Source: Ruminococcus sp. UBA3767
GTDB taxonomy: Bacteria > Bacillota > Clostridia > Oscillospirales > Ruminococcaceae
Assembly: GCA_002371625.1 (NCBI GenBank)
Contig: DFFV01000105.1
Coordinates: 1-26,787, forward strand
Direction: 5' to 3'
Length of the DNA stretch: 26,787 nt
Shown: one piece after another, positions 16,357 to 22,985 of the stretch
How the letters are laid out: every line of letters begins with the position of its first letter
How positions within the stretch are numbered: the first letter of the stretch is position 1
Position numbers and translations under genes: made by a program
The notes under the pieces: generated by a model
The model's input: the letters and a program-made list of their open reading frames with translations, nothing else
Database searches by the model: none
What the model was told of the DNA's origin: nothing

Positions 16357-18858
16357 TTAAACCTTTTTGAACCTTTGAACAAGAAGCGCAACTACGACAA
16401 GAAGCATATTATAGCCAAGCACCGCAGTTGACGATATCTGCGAGAAAGAGCCTGTAACGCTCATTATAAGGCACAAAAGCGCACCCATCGCAACTCCGCC
16501 GAACTGGAACGCAACTCCCAGGTCTGCGGCAGCTTTTAGCCTTTTTGCGCCAAGTATCAGCATTGCGAGCGACTGGAAATGTCCGCTGCAAACTACCGAT
16601 GAAGATACCTGAGCGACATAGTCTGTCTGCTCGTCGTAATCCTTGTGATACCTGAACGGCAGGAATTTCACAGAGCTTTCGTCAACTCCGAACGAGGAGC
16701 ATATAAACTGCTTTGTCAAGAAGCTGTCAACTGTTCTTATAACAGTCACCACGCCTTCCTCCTCAAGCTCCTGCATCCAGCCGCTGATAGACGGGCTTGC
16801 CATAGCTCTTACAACGAAAAGCGTAGTCACAACGCCCGATACCGAGAGGTATACAACTGCGTTTTCTCCGGCATATTCAAGCTCCTTTGAAAGCGGCGGA
16901 AGCCCCTCGATCGAGTGGTTTTCCATAAGCTCTCTTGTGCCCAGCAGCACACGCTTGTTCTCTATCCAGCCCGAAAGCCCCTGTCCGTCCTCGTAGATAT
17001 AGCTCTCAACGGGGTAAAGCATTTCGGTCTTTCCTCTGAGCATCTTGTAGAAAGGTGCTTTCAGCACGCTGTCCGCCTGGCATGAAAGGCTGGCAGCCAT
17101 AAGTATACATTCCTCAAGTGAGGTAGTAGATAGCATTTTCAGCTTTACAAAATCGACCATGCCTGTCGGGAAAAGCTGTTTTGCTTCAACAAGCACCGCA
17201 TTCGTGTCTGCGAACTCATCGACCGAGTTATAACCGAGCATTATCGCAGAATGGCGCAGGTACTTTCTCGAAGCCCTTGTCATAGGCAGGTTCACCACAA
17301 GTATCAGTGCCATTGAGGAACACATCGAAACCGTTCCCGCAAACGCCGCAAGTGCGGTAAGTATCTTGTCAACCGGGGTCGTTGGGTTCTTATCGAAAAC
17401 AAAGCTGAGCAGTCCCAGCAGAAGACCGCACAAAAGTATCAGCGGAGTTATCCTCTTTGCGAGCGTGTCCGAAACGTCCGTGCAGTAGCTGTTTTTCATA
17501 AAGTCCTTTACGAACTCGGTTTTCTGCATTTTTGCAAGCACAGGGTAATCATCAACGCTTCCCTGTGTAAAGTTTGCTGCAACGTCCTCGTTCTCGACCG
17601 TTTTCAGCGCATATCTGTCATATTCGCCCGCTATGTATCTGAAATTGCTTTCGGTCCTGTTTACTATCATCAGCTTGCCAATGGTGTTGAACACAAGCCC
17701 TATTATCGCAGCGCCGATGTACAGGTGATAATATTTGCTGCCCACCGAGCTTACAGAGAACAGCGCCATAACGCCCGAGATCATCGCCGTTATCATGCTC
17801 ACCGCCGCAAGTGAATCGCAGTCGGCATTAGCCTTTACAAGATTTTTCACACCTGCGCTGAGCACTGTGTACGATTCAAGCATCGCACCAACACCAAGCA
17901 GCACGCTCATTACCGTGTAAACAGCAGGTGACTTTGTCCTGTTCAAAAAGTCTATAGCAGCGATTCCAAAGTCGTTTGCAAGTGCCAGCAGGCAGCATAT
18001 ACCGCCAAGCACGAGCAATATAGTCAGTCTGCGCTTGAGCGTATTTTTCAGTTCGATAATGTCCGCCAGCAGCTCGGGAGCCTGTTCAAAGCTCTCAAAC
18101 TCGTCATGCTTCACGCCCTTGTTCTCGCCGTCGAACCTGTCGTGTATCTCCTCGTCCTGAGTATCCAGCTTGAAATTCTCCACCTTTTTGCGCCTGCGCT
18201 TTGAAAGGAACTCCGTCCTCTCCTCAAAGCTGCTGCTGTCAGGTATCTGCGATCTGTCTATCTCCTCGGTCTTGGGTATTATCTTTCCCGTAAGCCCGAG
18301 CTTTAAGTCTTTAAGGCTCGCCCTGTTCTTTGGCGAAACGCTTTCGCCACGCTTAGCCTTTTGTCTTTTCATTCTGGAAAGATTGCTTATCACCGCAGCA
18401 TTGCGTGAGTTTCTCTCCTGCCTCTGCTGCTCGTCGCTTTCCTCTCCCTCGGGATACTCTTCACCTTCAAGCTCATCGGGCTGCACCTGAGCAGACTGCG
18501 TATCTTCCTCAGCCTCATATGTATCATCATAAGCCTCGGTGCTATGCTGCTCAAAATACTGCGAAAGCTCTGCCTCATCCTCAATGACGGGCTGGATCAG
18601 CTCCTGCTCCTCCTCGGGTATCCACCCCTGCGGCTGGCTGTCAAAGTAAGCATCGCCGTGCTGCGGTGCCTGTTCATCAGGCTGCTCATCATAAGTCATC
18701 ATAGGCTCGCTTTCGGGGAGCATCTCGCTCTCCTGCGCATCAGCTTCTGCCTGCTCTGCTTCCCGGCTGCTTTCTTCCATTATCGCATTTGCATCCAGGC
18801 TGTCGAGCTTCTCGTTGTATTCCGACAAAAGATCATCTATCGAGAATTTCTTGTCCAA
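16357..18858 (-). CDS. Degenerate P1B-type ATPase-like membrane protein (probable pseudoenzyme) with acidic N-terminal extension
   Basis: 833-residue membrane protein. Residues 1 to about 265 are cytoplasmic, very rich in Glu, Asp and Gln, and start with FSIDDLLSEY. Eight membrane segments then follow P1B-ATPase order: four (about 278-297, 312-334, 349-369, 378-398), a loop, two (469-488, 498-523), a large cytoplasmic region, and two (777-800, 808-828). The large region looks like the P/N domains: GQGLSGWIENKRVLLGTREL (625-644) with NAVVYLSVSG resembles the heavy-metal ATPase N-domain, and TVD (709-711) sits where TGD is expected. The phosphorylation site DKTGT is absent; E558 in VLVEAKQ takes the Asp position. 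The CPC metal motif (NLP at 523-525), TGE, HP and GDGxND are also missing. It should not pump ions; a scaffold or regulatory role is inferred. The start is TTG, 2 bases after the rlmB stop. Confidence 0.72.
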   Translation of the reverse strand: MDKKFSIDDLLSEYNEKLDSLDANAIMEESSREAEQAEADAQESEMLPESEPMMTYDEQPDEQAPQHGDAYFDSQPQGWIPEEEQELIQPVIEDEAELSQYFEQHSTEAYDDTYEAEEDTQSAQVQPDELEGEEYPEGEESDEQQRQERNSRNAAVISNLSRMKRQKAKRGESVSPKNRASLKDLKLGLTGKIIPKTEEIDRSQIPDSSSFEERTEFLSKRRRKKVENFKLDTQDEEIHDRFDGENKGVKHDEFESFEQAPELLADIIELKNTLKRRLTILLVLGGICCLLALANDFGIAAIDFLNRTKSPAVYTVMSVLLGVGAMLESYTVLSAGVKNLVKANADCDSLAAVSMITAMISGVMALFSVSSVGSKYYHLYIGAAIIGLVFNTIGKLMIVNRTESNFRYIAGEYDRYALKTVENEDVAANFTQGSVDDYPVLAKMQKTEFVKDFMKNSYCTDVSDTLAKRITPLILLCGLLLGLLSFVFDKNPTTPVDKILTALAAFAGTVSMCSSMALILVVNLPMTRASRKYLRHSAIMLGYNSVDEFADTNAVLVEAKQLFPTGMVDFVKLKMLSTTSLEECILMAASLSCQADSVLKAPFYKMLRGKTEMLYPVESYIYEDGQGLSGWIENKRVLLGTRELMENHSIEGLPPLSKELEYAGENAVVYLSVSGVVTTLFVVRAMASPSISGWMQELEEEGVVTVIRTVDSFLTKQFICSSFGVDESSVKFLPFRYHKDYDEQTDYVAQVSSSVVCSGHFQSLAMLILGAKRLKAAADLGVAFQFGGVAMGALLCLIMSVTGSFSQISSTAVLGYNMLLVVVALLVQRFKKV

Positions 18859-18860
18859 CT

Positions 18861-19649
18861 TCAGTCACTCACTTTCTGTTTCTTTCGCTGCCTTACTGCC
18901 TCATACATAAATATCCCTGCCGCTACCGAGGCATTGAGCGAGGTTATCCTGCCAAGCATCGGAAGGCTCAGGAGAAAATCACACTTTTCCTTCATCAGCC
19001 TGCTCATACCGAACCCCTCCGATCCGATGACCAGACCTATCGCTCCGTCGAGCTTAACACTGTCGTAGCTCTCCCCTTTTCCGTCAGTGCCATATATCCA
19101 CACGCCGTTTTTCTTCAGCATATCCACCGTTGCGGCGAGATTTGATACCCTTGCCACAGGCAGCCAGCTCGCAGCTCCTGCCGAGGTCTTGAAAACCGTC
19201 TGCGTCAGCGAAGCACTTCTCCTTTTGGGGATTATCACTCCATGCGCTCCGCACGCCTCAGCCGTTCTTATTATTGCGCCCAGATTATGCGGATCCTCTA
19301 TCTCATCGCAGATTATGATGAACGGATCCTCGTTCTTTTCCCGTGCTATCTCCAGCAGTCTTTCCGGGGAAACATATTCACCGCACGCTCCCACAGCGAT
19401 AACGCCCTGGTGTGAAGCGCCCTTTGCCATATTGTTCAGCTTCACCTCATTGACCTGCTTGACCAGCACGCCCTTTTCGGCGGCAAGCCTGCATATCAGC
19501 GTGACCGAACCGGTCGCCTGCGAATTTACATATATCGTATCTATCAGCTTGTCCGCTTTGAGCGCCTCGATAACGGGGTTTCTGCCGACTATCAGCGTCT
19601 GCTCCCACGAGTTATCGGTGCTGCTGCGGTCATGAACATTATTCTTCAT
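18861..19649 (-). CDS. rlmB: TrmH-family rRNA 2'-O-methyltransferase (RlmB type)
   Basis: 262-residue SpoU/TrmH-class methyltransferase, most like RlmB, which methylates the ribose of 23S rRNA G2251. The N-terminal substrate-binding domain (about 18-100) starts with IVGRNPVIEAL. The trefoil-knot SAM domain carries the three SpoU motifs: DPHNLGAIIRTAEACGAHG, LVIGSEGFGMSRL and LPMLGRITSLNASVAAGI. The first 15 residues are an unconserved-looking polar lead. A promoter lies about 60 bases upstream, and the next gene starts 2 bases after the stop, so the two are co-transcribed. The target nucleotide is inferred from family membership. Confidence 0.92.
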   Translation of the reverse strand: MKNNVHDRSSTDNSWEQTLIVGRNPVIEALKADKLIDTIYVNSQATGSVTLICRLAAEKGVLVKQVNEVKLNNMAKGASHQGVIAVGACGEYVSPERLLEIAREKNEDPFIIICDEIEDPHNLGAIIRTAEACGAHGVIIPKRRSASLTQTVFKTSAGAASWLPVARVSNLAATVDMLKKNGVWIYGTDGKGESYDSVKLDGAIGLVIGSEGFGMSRLMKEKCDFLLSLPMLGRITSLNASVAAGIFMYEAVRQRKKQKVSD

Positions 19650-19681
19650 ACTTCGCTCTCTTTCCCGGATTTTTGATACAA

Positions 19682-19693
19682 GGGCAGCTGCCC
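19682..19693. promoter_or_regulatory. 12-bp perfect palindrome in the rlmB leader
   Basis: GGGCAGCTGCCC reads the same on both strands. It lies about 12-24 bases downstream of the predicted rlmB transcription start, where a dyad operator could act as a roadblock. Its length could arise by chance; it is noted only because of position. Confidence 0.3.
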
Positions 19694-19711
19694 CTGCACT
19701 ATAACTGATAT

Positions 19712-19740
19712 ATTATAACATAAAAATCCGCAAAAGCCAA
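19712..19740 (-). promoter_or_regulatory. Promoter of the rlmB operon
   Basis: On the minus strand TTGGCT (19735-19740), a 17-base spacer and TATAAT (19712-19717), with extended -10 TGT. It lies about 60 bases upstream of the rlmB start codon. Confidence 0.75.
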
Positions 19741-19798
19741 TAGCTTTCACGAATTTTTTTAAAATTTACAATTTGCTATTCTTTTTTGTTCTTTCTTT

Positions 19799-20080
19799 TC
19801 AAACGCCGGCGCAGAAAATATAAAACACCGCAGCTGCAGCGGCGGCTGCACACAGACCTATCGTTATCCTGTAACCCCTTATCGTTTTTGAAAGCTGTTT
19901 TTTGTCATAAAGCTCGGGGTGCTTTTCAAGAAAACTTTTCGCAGCCAGTTTCGCTTTTTCGTTTATCCTGCCCCCCGAAATGCTGCCTTCACGGCTGTTC
20001 ACAAACAACAAAATCTTTTCAAAGCGTTCATCTTTTGGACATTTAATCTCAATGATTTGTTTATTTACGCCCTTTATCAT
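19799..20080 (-). CDS. Small C-tail membrane protein, unknown function
   Basis: 93-residue protein. The N-terminal about 65 residues are soluble and basic (IIEIKCPKDERFEKILLFVN, then an SISGGRINEKAKLAAKSFL helix). The C-terminal about 20 residues (YRITIGLCAAAAAAAVFYIF) form one membrane segment with almost no tail after it, giving a tail-anchored topology. I do not recognise the family. It is supported by a good AGAGGTG ribosome binding site 7 bases before ATG and by plausible amino-acid composition. The upstream region is the 530-bp repeat-rich intergenic stretch, and no clear terminator separates it from the rlmB promoter. Confidence 0.68.
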   Translation of the reverse strand: MIKGVNKQIIEIKCPKDERFEKILLFVNSREGSISGGRINEKAKLAAKSFLEKHPELYDKKQLSKTIRGYRITIGLCAAAAAAAVFYIFCAGV

Positions 20081-20107
20081 TTTTCAACACCTCTCGAATT
20101 TCTATAT

Positions 20108-20135
20108 ATTACATATTTATGGTTCAATATGTAAT
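20108..20135 (-). repeat. 10-bp inverted repeat just upstream of the small-protein ribosome binding site
   Basis: ATTACATATT (20108-20117) and AATATGTAAT (20126-20135) are perfect inverted arms around an 8-base loop. It lies about 30 bases upstream of the start codon at 20080, so it could be an operator or an RNA hairpin affecting translation. Confidence 0.6.
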
Positions 20136-20147
20136 AAATTCGGGAAG

Positions 20148-20292
20148 TTTTCAACAATTCTCAACAATTGTGTTGAAAACACGGGGTTTTCAACAATGCC
20201 GAAACGATTTTGTGTTGAAAAGTACGTTGAAATCTTTGAAAATCAACACCTGTACCGCAGATCCTTTGCTGTTGAAAACAAAGTTTTCAACA
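20148..20292. repeat. Cluster of TTTTCAACA/TGTTGAAAA elements in both orientations
   Basis: Exact TTTTCAACA copies on the plus strand lie at 20148-20156, 20187-20195 and 20284-20292, and on the minus strand at 20171-20179, 20213-20221 and 20270-20278; a seventh lies outside at 20081-20089. Near-copies are TTCTCAACA at 20158 and CGTTGAAAT at 20225. Two pairs form 10-bp TGTTGAAAAC/GTTTTCAACA inverted repeats with 3-base (20270-20292) and 7- or 8-base-scale (20171-20195) centres. The motif is one mismatch from the relaxed DnaA box TTWTNCACA, but it could equally be a regulator operator array or tandem RNA hairpins. Confidence 0.8.
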
Positions 20293-20346
20293 TTTTTCTT
20301 AACGAAAGTTATGATATATGTCGTTTTATGTCAAAAAATTCGCCTG

Positions 20347-20374
20347 ATTTTATGAACACAATGTTAATTGTCAA
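20347..20374 (-). promoter_or_regulatory. Candidate promoter firing leftward through the repeat cluster
   Basis: On the minus strand TTGACA (20369-20374), a 16-base spacer and TAAAAT (20347-20352). A transcript from here would carry the entire TTTTCAACA cluster in a leader of about 260 bases before the 93-residue protein. A weaker alternative, TTGAAA-17-CATATT, lies closer to the gene. Confidence 0.5.
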
Positions 20375-20397
20375 GACGTGATTTTTGCTCTTGACAA
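20368..20397. repeat. 9-bp inverted repeat TTGTCAAGA/TCTTGACAA
   Basis: Perfect arms at 20368-20376 and 20389-20397 surround a 12-base centre. One arm overlaps the -35 of the candidate leftward promoter, so a dyad-binding regulator there is possible. Confidence 0.6.
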
Positions 20398-20471
20398 GCA
20401 GGCTCTTTACCTACCGCATTCGGCGGGATTTGTTATTTTGTTCGGTGAAAAATTTACAAATAAATTTCATC

Positions 20472-20489
20472 TGTACAAACAATTGTACA
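20472..20489. repeat. TGTACAA-N4-TTGTACA dyad
   Basis: Perfect 7-bp inverted arms around ACAA; a further TGTACA lies at 20533-20538 and GGTACA at 20575-20580. It is operator-like in form, with no identified regulator. Confidence 0.5.
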
Positions 20490-20610
20490 CTTACCCACTG
20501 TCCGCATATCTGCTTGACTGCTGGGATTATTATGTACACAAATTTGGACTTTTATGCATTTTTTCATTATTTCCGGTACATTTGTTTTGTTGCGAAATTT
20601 TACGAAAAAA

Positions 20611-21291
20611 CTACCTCGTCGTCAGAAATTTTATCGCTCTCTCGACCGAGTCCTTTGAGTTGCCCCAGTCGGCGTTCGCTCCCGTGTTGCGGTAGTCATA
20701 CATCTTGCAGAAGTGCGAAACGTCCTTTTCAAGCTCATCAAGGTACTTTTTCATAAGCTCGCCGCAAGCCTGCGAAAACCGCTTGTGCAGCTTTTTGTCA
20801 AGGCTGGTCCCCATCATTTCCAGCAGCAGCTCATAATGCGGCAGGCAAAGCATCTGCTGCTCATCAAACAGCTTTCTAAACTCCTCCTGCTGCTCATACA
20901 TCTCAAACAGCGTGCGCATTATCCTGCTCATTCCCCACTCTATCTTCGAGCACACAAAGCAGCTCTCGTTCACCGCCGAAACTGTCTTTCGCTTTGCGCT
21001 CTGCCCGTGAAACAGGCTCTTTTTTGAAAGCTCCTCCTGAAGATGCTGCAAGTGCGTCTGCAACATAAGCGCAAGGGATAAGCGGTTCTTGCAGGCTCTC
21101 ATCTGCTCAAAATGAACGTGGCAGAATCCCAGCTTGTTGGTTTCTATCCGCACATCAGGCTCCATCATCGCCGCTCCCATGATGTAATCGACCGTCCTGC
21201 TTTCAAGCATATCCCTCAGCCTGCATATCGGGCAGCCGCATTTTGGCTCAAAAATATCCGTTACGGGTATCGTCAGAATACTTTCTCTCAT
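20611..21291 (-). CDS. DUF6062-family Cys/His protein, probable zinc binder
   Basis: 226-residue soluble, mostly helical protein resembling the DUF6062 family of Firmicutes. Two repeated metal-site-like pairs are visible: CGCPIC (18-23) with CHVH (57-60), and CFVC (111-114) with CLPH (149-152). The order CxxC ... CxxH twice suggests an internal duplication with two zinc sites. No catalytic motif is recognised and the function is unknown. AAAGGAAAGG precedes the ATG, and a good promoter lies at 21333-21361, divergent from the plus-strand Imm1-like gene. It is followed by the repeat-rich intergenic region without an obvious terminator. Confidence 0.8.
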   Translation of the reverse strand: MRESILTIPVTDIFEPKCGCPICRLRDMLESRTVDYIMGAAMMEPDVRIETNKLGFCHVHFEQMRACKNRLSLALMLQTHLQHLQEELSKKSLFHGQSAKRKTVSAVNESCFVCSKIEWGMSRIMRTLFEMYEQQEEFRKLFDEQQMLCLPHYELLLEMMGTSLDKKLHKRFSQACGELMKKYLDELEKDVSHFCKMYDYRNTGANADWGNSKDSVERAIKFLTTR

Positions 21292-21332
21292 AAAAAACCT
21301 TTCCTTTCCTCTTGAAATGATAGCTTATTTAT

Positions 21333-21361
21333 AATATAATGTATTTTAACAGGTTTTTCAA
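21333..21361 (-). promoter_or_regulatory. Promoter of the DUF6062 gene
   Basis: On the minus strand TTGAAA (21356-21361), a 17-base spacer and TATATT (21333-21338). It lies about 40 bases upstream of the DUF6062 start, in the divergent gap to the Imm1-like gene. Confidence 0.72.
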
Positions 21362-21390
21362 GAGTTTTTTGTTGCTTGGGGGGAGCTATT

Positions 21391-21741
21391 GTGCTTGTAT
21401 GTACCGAAAAAGGCAGCTTTTCAGCGGAAAGCTACACGCAGATGATCGGAATAATCACAAATTCCCGTGAATCATGGATAAGCGGCAAGGAGAAATATCC
21501 CTGCCTTGTTGTGCTGATAAACGGCGAAAATGCGTGCGTTGATTACTTTGGCACAGACGAGCGGGACTGCTGGCTCTCAAAAAGCGAGGGCACGAAAAGG
21601 GTTGTTTTTACCGCAGGCGGCGAGGAATGGGAAGCACCTGCCGATGCTGTTGTAAGCATAAAGGCGGCACTTGAATGTGTTAAGCTGTTCTGCGAAACTC
21701 CGGAAAGACCGAACAATATCAAATGGCAGTATGGGGTGTGA
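21391..21741 (+). CDS. Imm1-like immunity-family protein
   Basis: 116-residue soluble protein. The pattern YPCLVVLINGENACVDYFG, then WLSKS, then a C-terminal ALECVKLFCETPERPNNIKW resembles the Imm1 immunity family, which ends with a conserved helix plus a G/P-rich turn and a W. Imm1 proteins usually neutralise polymorphic toxins (deaminase or nuclease types), but no toxin, secretion or recombination-hotspot gene is nearby, so it may be an orphan or a domesticated copy. I chose GTG 21391 because GGGGGGAG lies 5 bases upstream; an in-frame TTG at 21376 has no such site. The stop is 3 bases before the ogg start, implying co-expression with a DNA repair enzyme. The family call is by eye and moderate. 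Confidence 0.65.
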   Translation: MLVCTEKGSFSAESYTQMIGIITNSRESWISGKEKYPCLVVLINGENACVDYFGTDERDCWLSKSEGTKRVVFTAGGEEWEAPADAVVSIKAALECVKLFCETPERPNNIKWQYGV

Positions 21742-21744
21742 AAT

Positions 21745-22548
21745 ATGGCTATCGAATATAAGACCGACGGTAATGATATTTTGCTGCGGCAAAGCGACTT
21801 TGCGCTTGATGATACGCTTGACTGCGGACAGGCTTTCAGGTGGGAGAAAACAGCGGACAACGCTTATCACGGCGCATTTCTCAACAATCAGCTTACGATC
21901 AGCTGTGAAAACGGCAGTGACCTTTTCCGCCTGCATAACACCACCGAGCAGGAGTTTATTGAAGTATGGGCTGATTATTTTGACCTTTCGACCGATTACG
22001 GCAGGCTGAAAGCACAGCTCAGCGAGGACGAGATGCTTTCAAAGGCGTGTGCCTACGCTGGCGGCATACGTATACTCAGGCAGGACAGCTGGGAAGCGCT
22101 TTCCTCCTTCATAATCAGCCAGAACAACAACATTCCCCGTATCAAAGGGATAATCGGGCGTTTATGCGAGCATTACAGCGGCTACCCCAGTGCTGAGATG
22201 ATGAAAGATGAAACGGTCGAAAGCCTTGGTTATCTGCGTTCGGGATTTCGTGCAAAGTACCTTGTCGATGCAGTTTCAAAGGTGCTCAGCGGCGAGATAG
22301 AGCTTGAAAAAATACGTTCCCTGCCGCTTGACGAGGCAAGGAACAAGCTGATGACTATAAAAGGCGTAGGTCCCAAGGTGGCAGATTGTGCGCTGCTTTT
22401 CGGGTTTTACCGCACAGATGCTTTCCCCATGGACGTTTGGGTAAAAAGAGTTATGGCGCAGTGGTATCCAAACGGGCTGCCCGAATGCACCAAAGGTATC
22501 CGGGGCATTGCCCAGCAGTATCTTTTCCACTACATACGCAGCTTATGA
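21745..22548 (+). CDS. ogg: 8-oxoguanine DNA glycosylase/AP lyase (OGG1 type)
   Basis: 267-residue base-excision repair enzyme removing 8-oxoguanine opposite C. An OGG_N-like domain (about 1-115, with LDDTLDCGQAFRW at 21-33) precedes the HhH-GPD domain. The hairpin and catalytic residues are intact: IKGVGPKVADC places the Schiff-base Lys at 211, and FPMDVWVKRV places the catalytic Asp at 230, the same layout as human OGG1 (Lys249, Asp268). There is no C-terminal 4Fe-4S cysteine cluster, as expected for this family. It follows the Imm1-like gene by 3 bases and ends at a bidirectional hairpin. Confidence 0.92.
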   Translation: MAIEYKTDGNDILLRQSDFALDDTLDCGQAFRWEKTADNAYHGAFLNNQLTISCENGSDLFRLHNTTEQEFIEVWADYFDLSTDYGRLKAQLSEDEMLSKACAYAGGIRILRQDSWEALSSFIISQNNNIPRIKGIIGRLCEHYSGYPSAEMMKDETVESLGYLRSGFRAKYLVDAVSKVLSGEIELEKIRSLPLDEARNKLMTIKGVGPKVADCALLFGFYRTDAFPMDVWVKRVMAQWYPNGLPECTKGIRGIAQQYLFHYIRSL

Positions 22549-22550
22549 GC

Positions 22551-22590
22551 AAAAAAAGAGGCATCTGCTTATGCGCAGTGCCTCATTTTC
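22551..22590. terminator. Bidirectional terminator between convergent ogg and HPr-like gene
   Basis: GAGGCA-CTGC pairs with GCAG-TGCCTC (22558-22584; one bulged base). It has seven A before it and ATTTTC after it, so leftward transcription sees TTTTTTT and rightward sees a weaker T-run. It serves the convergent pair. Confidence 0.8.
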
Positions 22591-22617
22591 ATCTATTATT
22601 CTTTTTTGCTGCTGTTA

Positions 22618-22848
22618 TCAGCCTTCGTTGATAAAGCTGCCGAATTTCTCTATAAATGCAGCCCTGTCGTTATCACGAGTTGTCAGCAGCACTACCTTTT
22701 TAGTGCCTATGCTGAATATTCCCATTACCGACTTAGGATTAACTCTTACAGCGCCGCTTTCAATATACATATCGTAGTCGCAGCTTCTTGCTACATCGTT
22801 GAGTCTCATAATGTCTTCATAGGAATCGATTCTTAAATACGCTTTCAT
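22618..22848 (-). CDS. HPr-like protein lacking the His15 phosphorylation site (paralog 1)
   Basis: 76-residue protein with an HPr fold pattern. Counting back from the conserved NPKSVMGIFSI, Ser40 occupies the position of regulatory Ser46, and the residue at the catalytic His15 position is Ser9 (RIDSYED), with no HARP motif. It therefore cannot act in PTS phosphotransfer from enzyme I, but could still be phosphorylated by HPr kinase, as Crh (Gln15) is. The ribosome binding site AAGGAGG lies 6 bases before ATG. A strong promoter with a roughly 100-base leader lies upstream. The regulatory role (for example CcpA co-repressor-like) is inferred. Confidence 0.8.
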   Translation of the reverse strand: MKAYLRIDSYEDIMRLNDVARSCDYDMYIESGAVRVNPKSVMGIFSIGTKKVVLLTTRDNDRAAFIEKFGSFINEG

Positions 22849-22914
22849 AGTTTACCTCCTTCGTCCGAAATTATCTGTTGCTCTTTTACAAAAAATCTTT
22901 ATTGCTTTTTACTC

Positions 22915-22934
22915 TATCGGCAAATTAGCCAATA
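22915..22934 (-). other. Small leader hairpin of HPr-like paralog 1
   Basis: On the minus strand TATTGGC and GCCGATA pair (7 bp, one G-U) around TAATTT. It is early in the leader, roughly 15 bases after the predicted start of transcription, and its purpose is unknown. Confidence 0.4.
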
Positions 22935-22955
22935 ACTCCAGTGATATTTGTATAT

Positions 22956-22985
22956 ATTGTATCACCGCATAATAATAAATGTCAA
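22956..22985 (-). promoter_or_regulatory. Promoter of HPr-like paralog 1
   Basis: On the minus strand TTGACA (22980-22985), an 18-base spacer and TACAAT (22956-22961). The start of transcription would be near 22949, about 100 bases before the start codon. Confidence 0.78.

Larger units (their letters stand above)
20081..20610. other. Repeat-rich AT-rich intergenic region
   Basis: This 530-bp stretch has no credible gene; the small open frames in it lack ribosome binding sites and recognisable composition. It holds a cluster of TTTTCAACA / TGTTGAAAA elements, an inverted repeat beside the small gene's ribosome binding site, a TTGTCAAGA inverted repeat overlapping a candidate promoter, and a TGTACAA dyad with scattered TGTACA copies. 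These are listed separately. Confidence 0.85.

Noticed and set aside
20148..20292. CRISPR array
   Set aside because: The repeated unit is only 9-10 bases, occurs in both orientations and has irregular spacing; there are no cas genes.
20270..20292. parS (ParB-binding) site
   Set aside because: The TGTTGAAAAC/GTTTTCAACA dyad differs from the parS consensus TGTTTCACGTGAAACA in core and spacing.
20119..20381. Plus-strand open frames inside the repeat-rich intergenic region
   Set aside because: Their starts lack ribosome binding sites, the frames overlap the repeats, and the translations look like random AT-rich sequence.
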